37,849 nt of DNA from Trichomonas tenax (lineage: Eukaryota > Parabasalia > Trichomonadida > Trichomonadidae), in contig JALKBU010000475.1 of NCBI GenBank assembly GCA_023091735.1, forward strand, positions 1 to 37,849. Reading direction: 5' to 3'. Position 1 is the first letter of the stretch. Every line of letters starts with the position of its first letter. The notes beneath the pieces are model-generated. The model had not been told where the DNA came from. It ran no database searches and worked only from the letters and a program-made list of their open reading frames with translations. Of the stretch, positions 1 through 9,000 are shown in pieces. A program made the translations under genes and the position numbers.

Positions 1-5
1 AGTTT

Positions 6-779
6 ATGGATTCCATAGACAAGCAAATTGTTAAGTCAAGTCTCCAATTTAACTCAAAAGTTATTAAATCATCAATTGATCTGACAAAAATTCATAATGC
101 TATTAATTCAATGAAGAACAATGGTTTGGAACTGTTCAATGCCATCAAAGACCAAACTAAAAACTGTTCAAACGTATTAAGTGAAACAATCAGCATCTTA
201 AAGAAGAAGCAAGAACAAGCTCTCGAAAACGACACTAAAACATCTCTCATGCTAGCAAACAACATCACAGCATCAGCAAACAACGTTCTATGCGCAGCAC
301 AAATATACAATCAACGCACAGCTCACATGAAAACACTAGCATCATTCTTAAACACATTAATGAAGAGAATCAAAGAGCTCGCAAATATTGAAGTTAAAGG
401 ATCAGATTTCACTAATGTCTACAAGTCACTCAACGACATCCGAAGCTTAGAGATTGACATTATGAAGCTGAACACCGATAATGAGTGCATGAATAGTGAA
501 TGTATCGAAGAAATCAGGAAGATGGTTTCCTCGTTAACACAAGGTTTGCAAACAGTCAAGAACATCAACACGAAGCAGAGCATTGACTTCTCGCCACTCC
601 TAGGTGGCATCAACGAAACAATCGAGCGCTTCGAAAGAGAAAGACAAGAAATTGCAGCAATTCCACCACCACCTCCGTTGCCAAACTTTGCACCTCTAAG
701 CATCCCACAGCAGCAATCACAACATCATCAGAATCAAACTCTCTGTTTGTTCATTTTAGTCCAGATATCTAAAGATTAA
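6..779 (+). CDS. coiled-coil protein with polyproline tract, edge gene with doubtful C-terminus
   Basis: Unrecognised 257-residue ORF. The first ~215 residues are charged, heptad-like helices rich in Asn, Lys, Ile and Leu with very few Pro or Gly, so probably a coiled coil. A polyproline run (IPPPPPLPNF) follows near residue 220, then a Gln/His-rich stretch. Helix plus polyproline recalls actin-regulatory adaptors, but I cannot assign a family. Only five bases precede the ATG, so the real start may lie outside the window. The last ~13 residues (hydrophobic, ending in QISKD) do not resemble the rest. A separate open stretch in the +1 frame runs from about 752 to 891, so the tail may be frameshifted and the locus broken. 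No function is proposed. Confidence 0.5.
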   Translation: MDSIDKQIVKSSLQFNSKVIKSSIDLTKIHNAINSMKNNGLELFNAIKDQTKNCSNVLSETISILKKKQEQALENDTKTSLMLANNITASANNVLCAAQIYNQRTAHMKTLASFLNTLMKRIKELANIEVKGSDFTNVYKSLNDIRSLEIDIMKLNTDNECMNSECIEEIRKMVSSLTQGLQTVKNINTKQSIDFSPLLGGINETIERFERERQEIAAIPPPPPLPNFAPLSIPQQQSQHHQNQTLCLFILVQISKD

Positions 780-891
780 TGATATCTTCAGATATCCAGT
801 CGAACAAGTATGCTTTCATCATGATGCTTCCAATAGCTTGCCAGGCCAAAGAAAGAAACCATGGGATGTGATCGTTTTGTGTTTGGAATAA
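752..891 (+). pseudogene. possible frameshifted continuation of the preceding ORF
   Basis: After a TAG the +1 frame stays open to a TAA at 889-891. It uses ordinary mixed codons and reads as a plausible soluble peptide (for example FRYPVEQVCFHHD and, near its end, KKPWDVIVLCLE). It has no start codon of its own and abuts the end of the coiled-coil ORF. It could be the true C-terminus of that gene displaced by an indel near 740, or unrelated open sequence. No homology was recognised. Confidence 0.25.
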
Positions 892-921
892 TTAATTATA
901 AATGGTTATTAGTGGTCTTGA

Positions 922-973
922 CCTCTCAAAGCATGGCAACTTGTCAGCACAAGTATTGCCATGCTATGAGAGG
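922..973. repeat. near-perfect 52-nt hairpin
   Basis: The left arm 922-939 pairs with 956-973 with one mismatch in 18 (CCTCTCAAAGCATGGCAA against its partner). The stem continues inward as CTTGT/ACAAG around a CAGC tetraloop, with two unpaired bases. It lies about 145 bp after the first ORF stop and about 510 bp before the DENN gene. It is richer in G+C than its surroundings. It could be a structured RNA, a 3' element or a tiny foldback repeat; nothing here decides. Confidence 0.6.
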
Positions 974-1480
974 AAGCAAAGCTTGGAAATCATTAATAAT
1001 AATGGCAAAACCACTCCTTTAATGTTTTTAAATTTTTGAAACAAAAAAAAAGATAATTTATATGCAGAATGCAATAGTAATTGTAATGAAGATAAGAAGT
1101 GAGGTCAATTCATTGTGACTATCAGAAAAATGACAAACCAAAAATCAGAGTAAAATTATGCAAATATGATATATTTATAGAATATGATAACAATTCAAGC
1201 AGAATTAGTGATATCAGAGAAGATTTAACAAAACATTATAATTTCGCCAAAGACTGGGACGACATGGTGGAAGCATAGCCTTGGCTCATGGTCCCGTCAA
1301 TGATGTTCTTGTTTCCATGGCTAATTCGACTCTGGACTACAGAATCTGTACCATCTAAAATATAAAGTGTCAGATGCTCCCCCTAAATTACATTTTTGGT
1401 GGCAGCCCCTTTTAAATATTGGTATCGTCCACCAGATGTATCAGGAGTGATTTTCGAGGATTTTCTGCCATATTTCTTGA
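974..1480. other. spacer upstream of the DENN gene
   Basis: Mostly A+T-rich, with a more G+C-rich patch at about 1235-1390. That patch holds a short hairpin at 1256-1295 (GGGAC and CATG pairing with CATG and GTCCC, plus an inner AGCC-TT-GGCT). It is open in one frame on each strand for roughly 40 codons. No convincing gene, and no clear Initiator before the ATG at 1481. Confidence 0.4.
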
Positions 1481-2998
1481 ATGGATTCTAATGACAAATA
1501 TAACAGTCTTAGACTGATTGCTGCTTTCCAAAAACGCACGAAAGGCGATGCACTGCCAAATACCCCTATCAACGACTCTCTTGTTGAGCCTTCTTCCTTC
1601 GATATTCAACCAAATTTAATTAAACGAATTTATTTCAATGGCGTTTGCCCATGGGAAAGCACAACAAATGCGTATCTGTTTTACACTATTCCATTCGATA
1701 AGTCACTTGCCGATCCAATCTCGAGATTTTTATTCCCACATGGATGTAGACACGGAAAATTACAATTTAGATCACCGAGTGAGTTTATAAACTCTGTAAT
1801 GGATATACCACTCGAAAAAGATTTCGAATTTATGACATTATATTTTCCCACAATCGAAGATGCGCCATTTTTCCACTGCTGCAAGTTTGTTGGAACACCA
1901 TTCAGTATTCCGACTATCTCTCATGAATTGAACATCGAAGATATTTTTTCATTAGTTCAACATAACGCGATGCCGATTTGCGAGATGGCAATTTGTGTAC
2001 AGAGTATGTACAAAGACGCCACTGTCTTCTACGATTTCATAAAATGGTTCATTCAATGTGAAAGAATCGGAAAGATGGCAATTACTCCATTTTTGGAACT
2101 GTTTATGCAGGAAAAAGCATTGACAGCCAAATCAGTCAATCACATTTTCGGTCCTGACGCTGATAAAGTATGGCCTAACATTCACAGAACAAAAATATTA
2201 CAATTCTTGCCATGCATCAGTTATACCATTCTTCCAAACATCAATGAACAATTCATTATCGATTGCGAGCCATTCCCTCAGTTCAAGTGGATAAGAAAGG
2301 CTGGAATCGAAGGTGATGAAAAGTTTATCACAAGTTGCATTCGTTTTCTCATGACTGTTTATAAGCCAGCTGTATATGTTGACATACTGTCTGCTTTACT
2401 CACTGAGAATAATTTCGTTGTATTCAGTGAAAATCAGAGAGTTACATGCATGATTATCATCGCTTTGCACGCAATGCTTCTTCCTCTTAATTGGGTATCT
2501 GCATCGATCTCGCTGCTTCCTGATGGACTTGAGGATCTCTTGGAGTCACCTGCTCCATTCATATGCGGAGAAGACAAGAAGCCAGTTAGAGCACCGCCGA
2601 ACTGCGTTGTTTTGAGTATCGACAAGAAGACTGCTGATTTTCCACCAACAATTGTCAAGATTCCTAATCACAAGGACCTTGTAGAAAGACTGAAGCCATT
2701 ATTTAAAGCCGAAAAGGTTGAGGAAGTTATTGGAATCACTTCTCAAGCCATCAAAGAAGTCATTGGACCAATCAGAGCTTCAATCATGACAGATATTAGC
2801 GATAAAGATCATCCAGGCTCTCATTTCGTTAAGGAACTCTACTTAAAGAATTTCCCTTCAACATCAAGGAAGTTCATTGATACAATGACAAATACGCAGA
2901 TGATTCAGTTCTATATCGAAGTTGAATGCCGAAATAAATCCGCGGGTTTCCTTTCGGAAATTCGCAACGGCAATAAGAACAAGAATAAAAAGTTGTAA
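1481..2998 (+). CDS. DENN-domain protein (putative Rab GEF)
   Basis: A 505-residue protein with the layout of a tripartite DENN module. An N-terminal uDENN-like part (about 45-150) carries PWES...YLFYTIPF and FLFPHG motifs. The central DENN core (about 302-363) has the characteristic run ENNFVVFSENQRVT, then ALHAMLLPLNW, LLPDGLEDLLESPAPFICG. A dDENN-like tail follows, and the C-terminus is Lys/Asn-rich. DENN proteins generally act as GDP-GTP exchange factors for Rab GTPases in membrane traffic; the particular Rab cannot be told. It is intronless. The stop is TAA followed by AT, so it contains the TAAA that doubles as poly(A) signal in trichomonads. Start: the ATG is followed at once by coding-like sequence, and upstream sequence does not continue the protein. 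Confidence 0.82.
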   Translation: MDSNDKYNSLRLIAAFQKRTKGDALPNTPINDSLVEPSSFDIQPNLIKRIYFNGVCPWESTTNAYLFYTIPFDKSLADPISRFLFPHGCRHGKLQFRSPSEFINSVMDIPLEKDFEFMTLYFPTIEDAPFFHCCKFVGTPFSIPTISHELNIEDIFSLVQHNAMPICEMAICVQSMYKDATVFYDFIKWFIQCERIGKMAITPFLELFMQEKALTAKSVNHIFGPDADKVWPNIHRTKILQFLPCISYTILPNINEQFIIDCEPFPQFKWIRKAGIEGDEKFITSCIRFLMTVYKPAVYVDILSALLTENNFVVFSENQRVTCMIIIALHAMLLPLNWVSASISLLPDGLEDLLESPAPFICGEDKKPVRAPPNCVVLSIDKKTADFPPTIVKIPNHKDLVERLKPLFKAEKVEEVIGITSQAIKEVIGPIRASIMTDISDKDHPGSHFVKELYLKNFPSTSRKFIDTMTNTQMIQFYIEVECRNKSAGFLSEIRNGNKNKNKKL

Positions 2999-3370
2999 AT
3001 ATTCTTTCTGTTTGAATTAACACATGAAACTATTTTCCAAGCACTTTTTACAACGTTTTTTCTTTCTAAATTTTGATTCTGAATCAACATTTGATCATTA
3101 GCAAACATAAAATTACCAAAAGCAAGTTTTCGTCAATATCATCTTTATGTGAATGAAATAGAACCACAAAAAATGTTTAGAAGAGTATTACACACGCATT
3201 AAGGTATGATATTCATTAATATATATAATACAATAGGTAAACATATTTGATTGGTTTTAATTTCATTTGGGATAAATTGATGTTAACAAAAAATAAGAAT
3301 ATCTAAAAAATTCTCAGATGTAGAATTCATTTCAGTAATTTAAATCTAAATATAGAGATTCATAATTATC

Positions 3371-3810
3371 TTGTTTTGCTTGTCAAAGAGCCAAAGTGTA
3401 AAGTGTTAGGTTGTCATATTTTAAGAAAATGTGACATTTCATGTAAAATGAAAATTGTCAAAAAAATTTGAAAAGGGAAATATCATATTGAAATTTATGT
3501 CTAAAATATATGAATAAATATGATAATTTAAACATTTTTATGATGGGTGACAACTATTATAAAGCATATATTTGATAAATTCGAGATAGGTGGCATATAT
3601 TATAAAGCACAAATTTAATGAATTTCGAGATGGGTGGTACTTGAAATTCCACCCCCTCTAATTTCATATCTGACATTTATGGTTTTATTCGGCAAATATT
3701 TATTTACGTAACAAAATTAAATTTTTGCTTATCGTTTTTTGACAATTTTTCAAAATAATAAATATGACAATCTGACACTTTACACTTTGGCTCGTTGACA
3801 CACAAAACAA
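3371..3810. mobile_element. MITE-like element with ~50-bp terminal inverted repeats
   Basis: The left end (3371-~3425, beginning TTGTTTTGCTTGTCAAAGAG) is matched by the reverse complement of the right end (~3756-3810). The shared core is GAGCCAAAGTGTAAAGTGT followed by a GTCATATTT block, with a few mismatches. About 440 bp in total and no ORF. The interior contains a partial direct repeat at about 3555-3590 and 3599-3635 sharing ATTATAAAGCA and TTCGAGAT.GGTGG, and a run of CACCCCCT. Size, TIRs and lack of coding capacity fit a miniature inverted-repeat transposable element. I could not define a convincing target-site duplication. Confidence 0.72.
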
Positions 3811-3991
3811 TCCGATTGATTTCGATGAATAAAATTGAAGCAGAGCGTTTTCATGTCAAAATTTTGATTTACATGTCATAAATTTTATCATCGAAATAAG
3901 TGTCAAAAAATGGTGTAAAATAAGGAAGATAAACCAAACAACAACATTTATAGAGACACATACATACAGGTATGAACGAAATAATAAGTAG

Positions 3992-4870
3992 TTACTTCTT
4001 CATACAGAAAATGACAATACAAAATATCTCTATTGTTACTCCCAATCCTAGAAACATTATTGTGAGATATTTGGCTGCTTGTTCATCTAAGCCTTGAGAT
4101 GTAATGACTAACGACTTCTTTCCGTTGAATACTGAAGCATCATAATTGTTTGTGATAGATATTGTCACATTCGGACCATCTAAATAGCCTTCTCCTCTGA
4201 TAACACCGTATATTTTGCGGAAATTCGGGAATGCTGCCGTATCCATCCAAATTGAAAATCTGTGAGAAACGTATTCTGTTGGGAAAACGATATGATCTTC
4301 GAGCCACCTGTGGCCATCATATTTGCTATTCAACGCTCTGACTATAATTCCCGATTTTTCGCAGCCCGTCGGATCGATGTTTTGGTATGGGACAAAATTA
4401 AAGGTATCATTGAAATAAGAGATCGCTTGAACACCACATGGAAGAATCCATTCCGATGGCGAAAGACTATCATTGTGCGATCGATATGGGGCACACATTT
4501 TCATTCCATCGAAATCAACGTACTTGCCTAATAACTGTGCATCTGATCGTGAGCTGACAGATTGCCAATGATTTTGGTAAAAATTATCAAGCTGGTATAG
4601 AATTGCAATCGGATATTTGATGGGTTTTGGTATATTGATTATGAAATCACATGTTTCACCAAGAGGACAGTAGTCACTGTACTCCTGTATCACTTCTGTA
4701 GAAACATTGATCTCGTAGATGAAGAAAATTCCAATTGCAATACACAGCAATCCAATCGGGACGAAGATTTTACAGTAGAGACCCCGTGTCAACACAAGAC
4801 GCCTTCCACTATAATTCTTGTCGAGAAGATTTTCTTGGTTCTCAGCAAGTTGTAATAAAGGGTCGTCCAT
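3992..4870 (-). CDS. CDC50/LEM3-family protein, P4-ATPase flippase subunit
   Basis: A 292-residue protein with CDC50 topology: short cytosolic N-terminus, TM1 at about 33-52, a large Cys-containing ectodomain, and TM2 close to the C-terminus, ending in KK. Family landmarks are YQLDNFYQNHWQSVSSRSD..LLG (consensus YQLTNFYQNHRRYV.SR), CAPYRSHN, PCGVQAISYFNDTF, and WMDTAAFPNFRKIYGVI (consensus WMR.A.LP.FRKLY). N-glycosylation sequons (NDT, NVT) sit in the ectodomain. CDC50 proteins are obligate partners of P4-type ATPases that move aminophospholipids to the cytosolic leaflet and help their exit from the ER. A candidate Initiator, TCATTTT, lies about 4-10 bp before the ATG, supporting this start. 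The length is slightly short for the family but complete. Confidence 0.88.
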   Translation of the reverse strand: MDDPLLQLAENQENLLDKNYSGRRLVLTRGLYCKIFVPIGLLCIAIGIFFIYEINVSTEVIQEYSDYCPLGETCDFIINIPKPIKYPIAILYQLDNFYQNHWQSVSSRSDAQLLGKYVDFDGMKMCAPYRSHNDSLSPSEWILPCGVQAISYFNDTFNFVPYQNIDPTGCEKSGIIVRALNSKYDGHRWLEDHIVFPTEYVSHRFSIWMDTAAFPNFRKIYGVIRGEGYLDGPNVTISITNNYDASVFNGKKSLVITSQGLDEQAAKYLTIMFLGLGVTIEIFCIVIFCMKK

Positions 4871-4873
4871 AGA

Positions 4874-4880
4874 AAAATGA
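4874..4880 (-). promoter_or_regulatory. candidate Initiator (TCATTTT) of the CDC50 gene
   Basis: On the minus strand the sequence reads TCATTTTTCT directly before ATG. It fits the trichomonad Inr consensus TCA+1(C/T)(A/T) at the very short distance from the start codon typical of that group. Transcription would start at the A, giving a leader of under 10 nt. Confidence 0.5.
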
Positions 4881-6085
4881 ATGTAAACTTGTCAATATTT
4901 TGCGTTACGTTGTAATTTTTGATTAATAATATTTTGTGTTTTAAGCATATTCCCAAATAATTGGAAAAATTTTGCTAAAATTTATAAGGATTCTTCATCT
5001 ATATGTTATAAAATGAATATATTTAAGAGAAAAATATATTTTTACCGAAGCTTAGAAACGTCTATAGATTGAAACGTTTATAGATTGAAATTTATATTAA
5101 AATTACTGACTTTGTCTATTCTCAAATTTGAGTAATCTCATTGAATGTACTCAACGGTTTCAGGGGACTCATTGAAACAATTCAAATATTTGTATGAACT
5201 CAGTGAAATATGGCAAAATTCGAAACATTGGTTTATCACTGCTTATGTATATTTGACATTTTTGTTTTTTTGAAGAAAAATTCAACAGTTAAAATGGTTG
5301 ATGTGCTTCGTTTCTTTAACATATGAAGAGTATGACAGTGGTTTTCCGGTAAATAATTCGTATCCACGTCTTTAAATATGATTTGATTTCTCAATTTTTA
5401 AACAATTGTTTTCAAGTGATGGGAGTATATCGATCATAATATCTCTACCATAAATAGTAGAACAATGCAATGCGGAATATAAATTTGCTACACTATATAT
5501 TTTGGGAATATCATTTTCCTAAAATCATATTATGAACGTATAATTATACTGTGAACAACGAGATTTTAATTGTGAGGATTGACTCTCCAGTGCTCAATCA
5601 CAGAATATTTTTTTCGAAAATATCTTTTGAACTCAGTTCTAACAAGTGTGCATGCAAACATACATAAATTTTCAATTCAAATCATGTGGCAAAACTATGG
5701 CCCACAAATCAATATATTTATCATCAATGAATTTTTAAAATTGATATATCATGTGATTTTTATTAATATATTATTTGCAACATTACCCTTTCCAATTGTC
5801 ATATGTAAATGGTTCTTGAAATGGATCACAAAGAACAAAATGTTGAATTTAAAGTTATAATTTTATAATCTGACTTTCTGACATGTCAAAATTCCTCGGA
5901 CATGATTTTGTTCAAATATAGAATCATATAGTGATAAAATGATACTAAAATCTGATAGATATATGTAGATATTGATATATAAAATGAAACATTGTTTTGA
6001 AATGAAATGGAAGAGTTCTGATTTAAATATTTAGAAGCGAATTTTGTAAAATATGATTTTTGACAAATAAAGTGAAGATTTCATG
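4881..6085. other. intergenic spacer with no supported gene
   Basis: A+T-rich sequence between the divergently oriented CDC50 and ankyrin genes. Short imperfect duplications are visible, for example two copies of GAAACGTYTATAGATTGAAA at about 5056-5090. Open frames here start at non-ATG codons and read as low-complexity hydrophobic A+T translation, so I call none. Confidence 0.4.
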
Positions 6086-6090
6086 TCACA
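6086..6090 (+). promoter_or_regulatory. candidate Initiator (TCACA) of the ankyrin gene
   Basis: TCACA sits 7-11 bp before the ATG at 6097 within ATGTCACATGTCAG. It matches TCA+1YW. The sequence upstream is A+T-rich with no competing start, which supports 6097 as the start codon. Confidence 0.4.
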
Positions 6091-6096
6091 TGTCAG

Positions 6097-9000
6097 ATGT
6101 CATCACCTCTTCTTGAGATCTCTGCTGCGATCCAATTAGATCGCGTAGACTTGCTCAAGAAGCATGTTCCATCACAGGAATTCCCATTCGATATCAAACT
6201 GTTTCCTGCTGATACCACAACACCGCCTGCTTTGAAGGAAAATCCTTCTTTACTGTCTTACTCCGTTTTCTATGCATCACAGCAAGTGTTTGACTACTTG
6301 ATTGAAAACGGAGCTTCAGTTAATGTTAAAGACGACAGAGGAAGAATTCCGATTCATTTCGCTTTTAATAAGTTCAAGAAAGAAATAATATCCGTTCTTA
6401 TTGATCATGGATGCGACATAAATAAGCAAGACTTGGATGGAAGGACATTGCTCCACTCTTTGGTCTTGGAAGGAAAAGATGAGGCCGTTGCCCAATTTTT
6501 AGCTTTCGACTCTGTCAAGCTTTTGTCAGACCATACAGGAATTACACCATTTCATATCGCAATTAAAGGAAAATCAGTCAATATCGTTATGATGTTATTA
6601 GAAAAATTCAGTAGAAATCTCATTGAAATGAAATTCCCAGGTGACTTGGATATACTGCAGTTTATGCTTAAGACAAAATCGTTTGCATCATTCCAATACA
6701 TTTTTTCGATGTTATATCCGGGAGAAAATCCATTATTTTACGCTGCAACACACGGAAGTATCGAATTACTTGCATTCTTCATTAATCCAATGGAGATTAA
6801 TCTCAAGAATCACCAAGGAAAAAGTTTAGTCAAGATTTCCATGGAGAATGGGAATTTAGACTTTGCTATCTATCTCCTTGGCATTGGTGCTGAGTGTGAT
6901 TTCTCAGATGTTGCTTTTCTAGCATCCAGAGTTCCATTACGGAGAATTATGTTCCTTAAAAACAAATACGATTGGACAAAAGCATTCGAAGGCCGTGAAT
7001 CATTCGGTATGTTTGCATTACGTAAGCCGTTTAATCCTGCATTATTTAAATTTGCAGTTAAATGCGGAATTAATCCCGATGAAAAAGACGCAGCCACAGG
7101 AATTTCACCACTGTACAAGATAATTCAGGACAATAACACTGTTGCGCTCCGTATTTTGCTTGAAAATGGTTTCCCACCACTATACGAAGGAAAACAGCCT
7201 CTTATTTCTCTTTTCGCTCGTGCAAAGAATCCATCGATGCTTATGACTCTTTTGTCCAATGGCGTCTCTCAGAATGATACTGTTGGTGATAAAACACCAC
7301 TTATGAGCGCTGCTGGATCAAGGGATTCAGCTTTGCAGACATACGAGCAAAATGAAGAAATCACTTTCAGAGATCTCGTTTATTTATTCGATGTTCCAAC
7401 ATTCGAGCGTAACTTTGGTGCTGCTCTTGTGTTATACACACAGAAGCCTGAAATCACACCAAAGCATGTCCTTCAAGCTGCATCAACATGGGATCTTCCA
7501 GCTCTTTTCTTCTATCTCATCTGCAGTAAGTTTGGTCCTGGCCAAGTCAGCGAAGTCCACGTTAAGAGCCCAGTCAAGAATCAACTCTGCTATCAGATGA
7601 TTGAGTTCCTTTTAACAGATGATTCACCGAAAACACAGTCACAGAAATTCAACAGCTTGACATTTGGAAACACGGGATTGCTTCATATTGCTGCTAAATA
7701 TGCTTCCAAAGAGATCTTCGAGAGACTCGTTAAGAAAGGCTTTGATATTGATGCAGAAGATTCACAAGGTTTCAGACCACTTGATTACGCTCTTGAAAGC
7801 TGCAGATTCGATAATGTTTCTGTTTTAGTCCGTGCTTGTGTCTGCTGCACTCCTCAATCGCCAGAGTGTCCAACAATCTTGCACACACTTGCTGGTAACA
7901 AACGCATGAAGTTCTTCCTCGAGAACGCAACTGATGATGATAGAAATTATGTCATGCAGTTTATCGAATATGCATTGAGTGAAGGCCAATCATTAACCGA
8001 AGTTGACTTCAACGGCTTAACGCCAATTCTCATTGCTGCTTTGGATGGAAATCTCACTCTTTGTGAGATATTCATGAGACTTGGTGCTGGCAACGATTTC
8101 GTTGACAACGATCTATCTTATTTGCATATTTTGTTATCATCATATCAGAAATCAATGGAAGATCCATTTGCAACACAGATGTTCTTGTTCAGATTCACGA
8201 CAACAGAACCACGTCTTCCTGTTAAGAGAATTTGTACAGTTGCAACAGAAGTCTTCAATCAAGCTCCGAAATACTCTTCTCATGATGGAGATACGATTTT
8301 GCACATTTGCACAAAGATGAATCTCCCAGTTCTCGTTGAATTAATTCTCAAGAAAGGAGAAACATTGGCGAAGAAGGATGAAAAGAACAATAATGGCGAT
8401 TCAGCTTTACACATCGCTGCTCGTCTCGGCAATATGCAGCTCGCTCAGGTTCTCGTTGATAATGGCTGCGAAGTCAATATAATGAACAACATGCAACAGA
8501 CACCATTGATGGTCGCATTGAGCTCTCCAAATCCAATGTGCGCCATGTATCTTATTTCTGTTGGTGCTGCTTATAATGTTTATGATATCAACCTTCGCAC
8601 ACCACTTCATCTTGCATGCATGAACGGACACTTCTTTGTTGCCCTCGCTTTACTTAATGAAGCACAGTCATTACCAATTAACTTCGCTGATATTTACGGA
8701 AGAACACCAATTTACTATGCAGCGAAGACATCACAGGCTGCTTTCTTGATGAGATTATTCGCTGCTAAAGCCAACTTGTTCATTACAGATTACAAAGGAA
8801 GAACTCCATTACACGCAGCCTGCAAGGCCGGAAATATCGAGAACGTTCAATATTTGATCGACTCTCTTCCGCCAAACTTCTCTGATGATGACAGAAACGC
8901 TCCAATTCACTTGGCAGCAATGAACAATCATCCACAAGTTCTTCAATTATTCGCCAAGAAAGAAGGCTCTTGGAACTTAAGAAACGCTCGTGGTGATACA

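Noticed and set aside
5579..5860. 93-codon plus-strand open frame
   Set aside because: Starts at a non-ATG codon and reads as Phe/Ile/Asn-rich translation of A+T-rich DNA with no domain or promoter support.
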